In this document: one piece after another, positions 56,801-64,000 of the stretch
How the letters are laid out: each line of letters begins with the position of its first letter
Position numbering within the stretch: position 1 is the stretch's first letter
Assembly: GCA_037447655.1 (NCBI GenBank)
Contig: JBBHKE010000890.1
Location: 186,001-250,000 of the forward strand
From: Zygnema cylindricum
Lineage: Eukaryota > Streptophyta > Zygnematophyceae > Zygnematales > Zygnemataceae
Direction of reading: 5' to 3'
Length of the DNA: 64,000 bases
Made by a program: the position numbers and the translations under genes
The notes under the pieces: generated by a model
The model's database searches: none
Told to the model about the DNA's origin: nothing
The model's input: the letters and a program-made list of their open reading frames with translations, nothing else

Positions 56801-58736
56801 AGGAATTTGAAATTGGTGATCTTAATGACATTGAGGGTTCGGATTCGGAAATTGAGCCGGAATCCACCTCCAATGTTAAGAGGGGAAAGGTAAAATTAAG
56901 GAGAATGTAAATTTTGGTAACATTGGTGGGGATTGGAGAAACGAAAATTCCCGAATGTCTTCGGACACGAGGAAATCTTCGTCTTCTAAATCAAGTGAAG
57001 CGAATATTATTGAGGAGGAACCGGCAAAGGCGGAGAAAGAATTTGAGCCGAGGAGGAGTATGCGAGAAAATAGGTGAAAGAAACCGGCTCGTCTTTCTTT
57101 TGATGGTAAGGGGAATGTGGAAAATTCATATTATTTTATTTCTGCGGAGAGAGAGGATGATTTTATTTTATAGCAATCATTATGTGAAAATAAGCCGGGC
57201 GATCCACAATCGTATGTGGAAGCACGAAAATCATGCGATTGGGAGAAGCATTGGAAACCGGCATGGGAGCGAGAACTTCAATCTATTATTGACAACCGTA
57301 CGTTTGAGGAGGTAAGCCTACCGGAGGGTAAAAAGGCTATTGATGCGAAGTGGATTTTTAAAACCAAAACTGGTGCATCGGGGGAAGTAGTAAAACATAA
57401 GGCTCGGCTAGTTTGCAAGGGCTTTCAACAACGGGAGGGGATAGATTATACGGAGACATATGCACCGGTTGTTAAATTTGATTCATTGAGGATGATTATT
57501 GCTATTGCCGCTGCCGGCAAAAAGCACATTCACCAAATGGACGTAGAGACGCCGTTCTTGAATGGTGACTTAGAGGAGGAGGTTTATATGAAAGTTCCGG
57601 AGGGAGTAGTGTCGAAAAAGGGGAAGGTATGGCGGTTGCGAAAGTCCTTGTACGGACTAAAACAGGCACCACGGACTTGGTATTTACGATTACACAAGGT
57701 CCTTACCGAATTTGGATTCGTCCGAACAGTTTCAGACTCTGGAGTTTACGTAAAAGGTGAGGGGGAAGATCAAATTATATTTTCTGTCTACGTGGATGAT
57801 TTCTTGATATGGATGATATGTGACAAGTTGACGCGAATCGCGGAATTGAAGGAGTACCTAAGTCTACATTTTAAAGTCACAGATTTGGGGAACGTACGAT
57901 ATATTCTTGGGGTGGATGTTTTGAGGTACGATAATGGGGATATTAAATTGTCGCAAGCGCAATATTGTAAAGAAGTACTAACAAAATTTGCTATGTTGGA
58001 TTCTAAGCCGGTTTTGACACCACTGGATTCCAAACTTCAATATCGCAAATTTGAGGAGGAGGAAACTGTCCACGTGCCCTATCGTGAGGCCGTTGGAAGT
58101 TTAATGTATTTAAGTGTGGCCACGCGACCGGATATTTCAGCCGCAGTTTCTGTCGTGAGTCGATTTTGTCAGGCTCCTAAAAAGATTCATTGGGAGGCCG
58201 TGAAGAGGATATTTCGTTACCTTGCAAGTACAATCGAGATTGGTTTATTGTTCCGATCTGGACGGACATCTTTGGAGTGCGTGGGATATTGTGACGCAGA
58301 TTGGGGTGGAGATTTTGACACAGGAAAGTCAACGTCTGGATATGCTTTTGTTTTTGGCGGCGCGGCAGTTTCTTGGAGTTCGCGACTCCAACCAACTGTT
58401 GCTTTAAGTTCAACCGAAGCAGAATACATGGCGGCGTGTCACACATCTAAGGCGTCGATTTGGATCAAGGAACTACTTGGCGAATTGGGGATTTCAATAG
58501 GCTGTATGAAAATATTTTCTGACAGCATGAGTTCGATGGCATTGGTGAAGAATCCTGTCTTTCACAAAAGGACAAAACATATTAGGATTCAGTGGCACTT
58601 CGTACGCGATTTGGTCACCACAAAGGAAATTGAATTTTTGTACGTTTCGACATTGGAGGAAGCCGCGGATATGCTGACGAAAGCCGCGAGTCATGATGTA
58701 CTTTTGAGGGGAAGACCTAAATTAGGGCTGGTGTAA
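53851..58736 (+). pseudogene. copia-8 gag-pol polyprotein
   Basis: Gag from MGRKKKNTPSP: N-terminal acidic part, Gag core (FNGTNYQSWKKYIKGQFKL, near 54345), two adjacent CCHC knuckles (CFQCGKLGHMAASC, CHFCGKWGHISPQC, near 55062-55155), a Gly/Arg-rich RGG-type stretch (55180-55335), and protease WIIDSGASHHVC (55438). TAG at 55912 in the GAG-pre-integrase part. Integrase HIDLCGDVKP, RSDNGGEF, PESNGVAKRKNR (55930-56910). A frame change near 56900 and stops near 57073 and 57171. RT with VETPFLNGDLEEEVYM and YVDDFLIW (57788). RNase H with GYCDADWGGD, SSTEAEYMA and FSDSMSSMA to 58736. The RT-RNase H part is an uninterrupted 506-codon frame. Confidence 0.94.
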
Positions 58737-58750
58737 TGATTACAACTTTG

Positions 58751-58760
58751 AGAGGGGGAT
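58751..58760 (+). promoter_or_regulatory. copia-8 polypurine tract
   Basis: AGAGGGGGAT just before the 3' LTR start TGTTAGATTC. Confidence 0.75.
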
Positions 58761-59254
58761 TGTTAGATTCAATGTTGTAATCGGCTGTCGTGGCATGTCG
58801 CGCGACCGTATTATTTGTCGTTTTGTCTTTGTGGGTGGTTTGGCGTCATTATGTCTTTTATATCCTTTCGTAGATTCCTGGTCTCGCGTAGATTCGGTTT
58901 TGCGACGACCAGGTTCAATTGTCGTTTGTTATGTACGGGTTTGTTTGGGTTGTACGTTTAGGTACATATTTTCGTTGTACTTTAGTTTTATGTTGTTTCG
59001 CGTATGGACGCGATTTGATTTGTAGGCGCTCAGTGCGCACTTTATAGTTTGGTTTGTTTTGGTTGTTTGGTTGTGTGACGTTACATTTGCAGTACTATAT
59101 AATGCAGCTTAGTGGGAGGGAAAACTTAATCTTTTATGGGAGAAAATGTCCGTGAAATATATTGGCTTTTGTGGACAGTTTTCTCTTGTCTGAATGTTTT
59201 ATTTTTTGCATGCTTCCGCTGTAATCTTGCACTCTGATTTTTGTGTAAGATCCT
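58761..59254 (+). repeat. copia-8 3' LTR
   Basis: Nearly identical to the 5' LTR, with a handful of differences (for example TGTTAG against TGTCAG). It lacks the terminal TATCA. Confidence 0.9.
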
Positions 59255-60448
59255 TTCTTATCTTAGTGAACACGTGTTTATCCTTACACATGTGCATGGA
59301 GGCAACTGAATCTACAATCTAGCCTGCTTCACCTTTCAATCCACTGAAAGCACATTTCTGCTTTCTTGGAATTTCGACCTCGTTTTTCGCTTCCAACTCC
59401 TCATCCAATAGGAGCTCATCGTCCTCGTCCTCGGATTTCGCCTCATGTACCTGTGTCACAAGGGCCTTTTTCTTTCCTCTCGGGGTTCCACCGGTCTGCC
59501 CCTCCTTTAACCGCAGCTCGGTTAACTTAGTGCACTTCGCTATATAGTGCCGTGGTTTCTTACAAAAATGACACAAACCCGTGGGAGCCCTTGGTTCGAA
59601 CTCTTCGGTCTGATTTTTCTGCCCCCCCCTCCATAATATCCGGTCGGTTTCTTGGAATCCATATTCCTCCAATCGGTCCCAGCTGCCAAGGCTTACTCAC
59701 TCTTTCCTCCCCTTCGGATCTCAATCGTATTCTCCCGAACGAGAATCATCCCTACCATTGAATTCCACATCCACCTCGATTCCGGCAAGTCCTGCACACG
59801 GTTGACTATGTTTTCGAACTCATCTGGTAACTTCATGAGCAAGCTGTTAACCTTTTCCTTTTCACTTTCTATTTTTCCTGCACTTTCTAGTTCCTGAAAA
59901 GTTTAGCAAGCTCATTGCAAAAATCCAACATCTTCCCCCCTTTGTATACATACGCATTATTTTTCTGATCAGCGAACTACTGTTGCTGAATCGTTCCACT
60001 TTGGTACATCTCTATGAGAGCCACCTAAATATCGGATGCCCTCTCTACGTGCAAATGAGGAGATGCAGGCCATTGAGTAAGATGGCGCAAGAAGAATTGC
60101 TTTGCCGCCATATTGTTGTAGTCCCAGGTATCAGTATCATTCTCCTCGTTCCTCGGAAAAGGTGACATGAATGCCGAACCAGTTGCTATCGGTGTGATCG
60201 TCTCCTTCTCCTTTCCTTTGTCTACCACCTCCCCTTTCTTTGTCTCCTCCGTTGGAGATGGATTTGCATCTCTGGTGAATCTGCTTCCTCCAAACCGTTG
60301 AGGAATGCCAAGACTAGATGGACGCATCACCCGTCCACTCACTATCCCCCAAAACCTTTTCTCACATAGAGCTCATGTCGTCATACTTTCCCAGTATATG
60401 AAGCCAGTTCCATTAAAGATTGGCACCCTAGAGGGTGGGCCCATATCC
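59255..60448 (-). pseudogene. copia-9, right part: Gag to protease start
   Basis: The minus strand from 60448: DMGPPSRVPIFNGTGFIYWES, Gag (60342-60025, with NEENDTDTWDYNNMAAKQFF), a broken middle part, then the knuckle CHFCKKPRHYIAKC (near 59565, glycine changed to arginine), and the protease start with CMEA..ST (decayed DSGAS) at 59320-59285. The closest relative is copia-2. Several stops and frameshifts. Confidence 0.85.
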
Positions 60449-61540
60449 TGCAACTTTGAGACCTCCATTGGCCGTCGGAGTAAGCAGCTCACACGAAGCC
60501 TCTATGATAACCGTGACCCCTTTGTGTTTCAGCAAAAATAGCTGCCACCTTGGCAAACAAAAACTCTGACCACCTCCACCCTTGTGAACGCAAGACTCCT
60601 CGGGTCGATAGCAAAAAGAATCTCTGAGTTTTCTCCCCTGGGCAGTAAGTTATGGAGGGTCAAAGTTGACCTTTTGTACAGTAGCTCTCTCGAAGAGAGG
60701 GTCCTATCTACCAAATTTTTCTAAATCCTATCTCTCTCTAAAAGTCTACCTACCGAAGTACGACACCAATCATAATATTATGTCATACAGAAAGGTACAG
60801 GTGCCGATGTACTTTCTGTACGGCCATTGTACGACATGGCCAACAAGTCAACACATGTCATTTTTGGATTCGTTCCTGTAATCCTCGGAGATGCCGTAAT
60901 CGAATGTGGTTATGCCACGTGTCAATCGATGTGGCGATGACCGCAAACCGCCAAAAATCCTATTCCGCGATCTCGGCATCCTTCGCAGCCATCCGATCAA
61001 AACCGGGTTATAATCATAGCCGTCATAAATACTTGCGCGATATTTGTTTCACTGTCGAAACAAATGCGCGGTATCCGTTTAGGAACCTTACCGTACTCCG
61101 TACTTTACAAAACTGTATCTATGCATGATGTATATAGTTGGCGTTAAATGAATTAGTTCATGTCTAACTGTTTAAATATTTGTCAAACTTTGTATACTCT
61201 ACTAGTGGTCTTAGACTTATATGATAAAGCTAACCACTACCGGCTAACTTGATGGACAGCAGGTACCAGGATCAAATCCTTGGTCCGTCAAGTATCCTTT
61301 TAGTAAACATACTAAAACAACTGCATGTCTCTCTCTGGATAGCTCTTTTTGGACAGCTCTCTCACTAGACAGCTCTTTTTGAACAACACAGGCAGCCATG
61401 GCTCTAGCTCCCTCTTCAACCTTCACTCACGACGACAAGTGTGGGAGCTGAAGAGAGTAGTTGAAGGCAGACTGCCTCGGCTTCTTTTCTGCATTTCATT
61501 TTAGACCTAGAAAATACTAAAAGATCCATTAATTTCTACA
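60449..61540 (-). repeat. copia-9 5' LTR
   Basis: Minus sense TGTAGAAATTAATGG to AAAGTTGCA (1092 bp), with codons MEVSKLQ at the end. The primer site at 60434-60448 is GGATATGGGCCCACC, one base off. tRNA-like module at 61225-61295. Right flank ACCAA; the matching left flank is lost with the 3' LTR. Confidence 0.88.
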
Positions 61541-62756
61541 ACCAAGACCACATGCACAAACAAGAGAGCCAACTAAAAGAGGATGGGGGAAGCCAAGGCG
61601 AAATCGGAGGGCGGTGGTGAATTGAGCAGGTGAAAATAAGAGAGTGGAGAAAATAGGTGTTGCGAGAAGCCCAGACCCAGAATCAAGTCCACCACATGAG
61701 AGAAGACGGGCACGCGAAGAATCGGAGGGAAGCGCCTTGAGAAGCTCTGATTTAATGTCGGCAACAACCTGGTCGGAAATCAATTCCTGGACACGCTCAA
61801 CAATTTCTGTAACGAAAGTGGAGAAAATCGGCACATCCACTAGGGCATGGGGAGGAAGAGAACGTGACGCGTCCAATAGAGATCGTTGGAAGACAAACAC
61901 ACCGTTTGAAACCCGAGGGATAACTATAACTAGAACGGGGGTGTCCCCAGCCAAGAAACGAGAAACAAGAGTAGATGTAATAAGACAGCAGCTTCCCAAA
62001 TAGGCAGTCGGAGCAACACGAGCAGTCAATAATAGACCTAACCCCCCCCCGTAGAGACAGGGAAGGAAGCCTGAATGTGGGCCGATGGCACAGACTCGCG
62101 ATCAAATGCCCCACGACCTAACAGAGTGTGGAAGACGTCCATGAGGCGATCGTCAAAAGCTGAGAGAGAGGAGACAAATGTCGAGGTGGGAGGGGACATA
62201 CGAGTAAGGTAACAAGGGCGGTGGGGAAAACACCTGGTTAACATAGCAAAGGCAACTTGGGGATCTGGAAGGTGAGGAAGGTCGTCCACTTGGGCCAGAT
62301 CTGTCTGTAAAGCATCATGAAGGAATTGGGTCACGAGAGTATCTGAACCAAGGGGGCAACCAAGCACACGAATGCCATCAGAGGGAGAAGGGGTTTGAAA
62401 ACTAGAAGTGGGGGTAAAGGAAAGTGGAATATCCCGAGGAGACCAAATAACACACTTCGACGGCTTGACTGAAAGGTTGTTCGGCTAAACGTTCCCTGAA
62501 AAAGTCATATGCCAACACGACTTGTTCCCTGGGCCTAATGATGTGCGTATCATCTGCGGTTGAAGGGAAAAGGCAAGAAGGGAAGGCGGTTGCGGAGGAA
62601 CGAAGGGCATGGTAATGGGCGAGGGCGAACAAAGGTCCGCCGAGAGGGTCGCCTTGGCTAGTGCCAGTCGTAGAGGAGAGAGGAATGAGATCACCATCGG
62701 CCGAGAAGGAAAGGTTGTTTGTCAAATAATATAAAGCCCTCACAAATGGGAATAAT
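61541..62756 (-). pseudogene. LINE-like reverse transcriptase, C-terminal half
   Basis: Minus strand, from 62776: RT motifs TGTSQGDPLGGPLFALAHYHAL (near 62660) and ADDTHI, where the usual Tyr/Phe before the Asp pair is Ala (near 62545). Then a downstream domain with LGCPLGSDTLVTQFL, LPDPQVAFAMLTRCF and STGGGLGL...AAYLGS-like TAYLGSCCL (62367-61980), and a tail to 61560. It resembles RTs of non-LTR retrotransposons found in algae, fungi and invertebrates. A nine-base C run (62041-62049) shifts the frame. The N-terminal half is missing, cut by an LTR scrap. Confidence 0.72.
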
Positions 62757-62765
62757 TGGATAAGT

Positions 62766-62909
62766 CGGGCCCTCACAGGGGTGAGGGTGGTAAGAGTATT
62801 TGTGTGCTAGGTTGGCACTTATTCATTCGGAAAGTAAAAAGGGCAAGCATTATCCTAGAGGCTTTGTATACGCTGCCTATTCTGTGGGCCAATGGAGGCC
62901 AGAAGATTT
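62766..62909 (+). repeat. copia-1-type LTR 3' end fragment
   Basis: Matches 29485-29628, including a CCTCAC-AGGG-GTGAGG hairpin and the final ATGGAGGCC...ATTTCA. It is truncated at its left and joined to the LINE-like RT. Confidence 0.85.
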
Positions 62910-63440
62910 CAAAAACATCTTTTCTCTGTACACGCTTGTGGGATTACGGATCTGACGGTTGCAATTGAAAGCTAAGACTGTCTCCTTCCGATTGGCGATC
63001 TCTATGTAGAAATTGGATTAGTGTGTACGGAGAAAATCTGTTTTAACTGGCGAAAATTTATTAACACTGATAGCGATACATTGTGTACTGTTTCCAAATG
63101 GAGGATATTATGTTCGTTAGGAGTTTCAAATACTATTCCTTCGCGACGAATCGACGTTGTTTTTCTCAATGATGGCCATTGTATTTTTGGTGAATTGTTT
63201 TGGCGAACGGTGCCTTTGTTATAATTGTTGGTTAGGCGATCCATCTGTTATATAGGCGTTGGTTAGGCTCTAAAACGTGTGTCGGAGTTGCTCTACATGA
63301 CATTGTTGGGAAGAAGTAACGCGATTACTCTCACCTCGATGTTAAGAATGACTCGAATCTGAAGATGGTAAAGATTTTAGGTTGTGGGGTTTGCTTTGGA
63401 TAAGTTTCTCCATACCTCTTGTCAGAGGGAGAGGGAGCGG
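62910..63440. other. Unassigned sequence before the gap
   Basis: No recognised repeat. The plus strand is open for 67 codons (63021-63224, MCTEKICFNWRKFINTDSD), and the opposite strand is open over the same stretch. Neither resembles a known family to me. Confidence 0.3.
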
Positions 63441-63974
63441 NNNNNNNNNNNNNNNNNNNNNNNNNNNNNNNNNNNNNNNNNNNNNNNNNNNNNNNNNNNN
63501 NNNNNNNNNNNNNNNNNNNNNNNNNNNNNNNNNNNNNNNNNNNNNNNNNNNNNNNNNNNNNNNNNNNNNNNNNNNNNNNNNNNNNNNNNNNNNNNNNNNN
63601 NNNNNNNNNNNNNNNNNNNNNNNNNNNNNNNNNNNNNNNNNNNNNNNNNNNNNNNNNNNNNNNNNNNNNNNNNNNNNNNNNNNNNNNNNNNNNNNNNNNN
63701 NNNNNNNNNNNNNNNNNNNNNNNNNNNNNNNNNNNNNNNNNNNNNNNNNNNNNNNNNNNNNNNNNNNNNNNNNNNNNNNNNNNNNNNNNNNNNNNNNNNN
63801 NNNNNNNNNNNNNNNNNNNNNNNNNNNNNNNNNNNNNNNNNNNNNNNNNNNNNNNNNNNNNNNNNNNNNNNNNNNNNNNNNNNNNNNNNNNNNNNNNNNN
63901 NNNNNNNNNNNNNNNNNNNNNNNNNNNNNNNNNNNNNNNNNNNNNNNNNNNNNNNNNNNNNNNNNNNNNNNNNN
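63441..63974. other. Assembly gap (534 N)
   Basis: A run of N. Any frame reported through it is an artefact. The 26 bases after it (63975-64000) show nothing. Confidence 0.99.
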
Positions 63975-64000
63975 GGGATCTTCTCTTATATTAATGTTAA

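Larger units (their letters stand above)
53294..59254 (+). mobile_element. copia-8: full-length Ty1/copia of a second lineage
   Basis: LTRs 53294-53791 and 58761-59254, primer site TGGTATCGGAGC and one gag-pol. It interrupts copia-9: GGTGGGAAT at the left and CTTTCTTATC at the right are contiguous in copia-2. The last bases of the 3' LTR and the target duplication are missing. Confidence 0.93.

Noticed and set aside
63419-63994. 191-codon frame across the N run
   Set aside because: It consists almost only of undetermined bases.
1-64000. CRISPR arrays, bacterial operons, rRNA genes and functional tRNA genes
   Set aside because: No regularly spaced repeats, no rRNA motifs, and the tRNA-like modules lack paired acceptor stems. 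All evidence points to eukaryotic nuclear repeats.

Overview
This window reads as a nested graveyard of LTR retrotransposons from a large nuclear genome of the green-plant lineage. I see no intact host gene. Two features point to Viridiplantae. The primer-binding site of the dominant copia family, GGTTATGGGCCCACC, is an exact complement of the anticodon arm of plant-type initiator tRNA-Met. A Ty3/gypsy element carries a cytosine-5 DNA methyltransferase domain, a rare arrangement reported from charophyte algae and dinoflagellates. A charophyte (Chara-like) host is my inference and is not proven by the sequence.

Layout. 1-3827: a decayed LTR element of unknown type with a decayed, unrecognised ORF. 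3999-8376: a copia fragment hit by a non-autonomous copia element (N1, minus strand). 8377-39529: one Ty3/gypsy element (gypsy-1, minus strand) inserted into N1. It was later split by three copia insertions, each with a 5-bp target duplication: copia-2 (13149-20970, GAGAA), N2 (23948-28364, CAGCC) and copia-1 (28738-34949, GTTTC). With these removed, gypsy-1 reads gag (two separated zinc knuckles) - protease - DNA methyltransferase - RT - RNase H - integrase - PHD finger. 39530-40506: the rest of N1. 40507-43236: a second, truncated gypsy of the same family on the plus strand (gypsy-2). 43237-48331: recombined LTRs, a copia integrase fragment and unassigned AT-rich DNA. 48332-53293: fragments including a third non-autonomous copy (N3) and part of copia-9. 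53294-59254: copia-8, a different lineage with an RGG-rich Gag, inserted in copia-9 (51887-61540). 61541-62756: a LINE-like reverse transcriptase on the minus strand. The rest is an LTR scrap, unassigned sequence and an assembly gap.

Six points stand out. (1) gypsy-1 combines a DNA methyltransferase with a C-terminal PHD finger behind integrase. (2) Its termini are arranged like split direct repeats. (3) In the dominant copia family the LTR itself encodes the first seven Gag codons, and Gag is translated straight through the primer-binding site, whose ATG pairs with the initiator anticodon. (4) The 3' part of these LTRs holds a ladder of small hairpins whose stems covary between subfamilies. 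(5) Each LTR subfamily carries an antisense tRNA-like module at a similar offset. (6) Three non-autonomous copies share the same Gag-plus-pol-remnant layout.

Almost all coding regions are broken. The best preserved is copia-1, with a 1478-codon polyprotein interrupted by one nonsense codon just after the RT catalytic YVDD.
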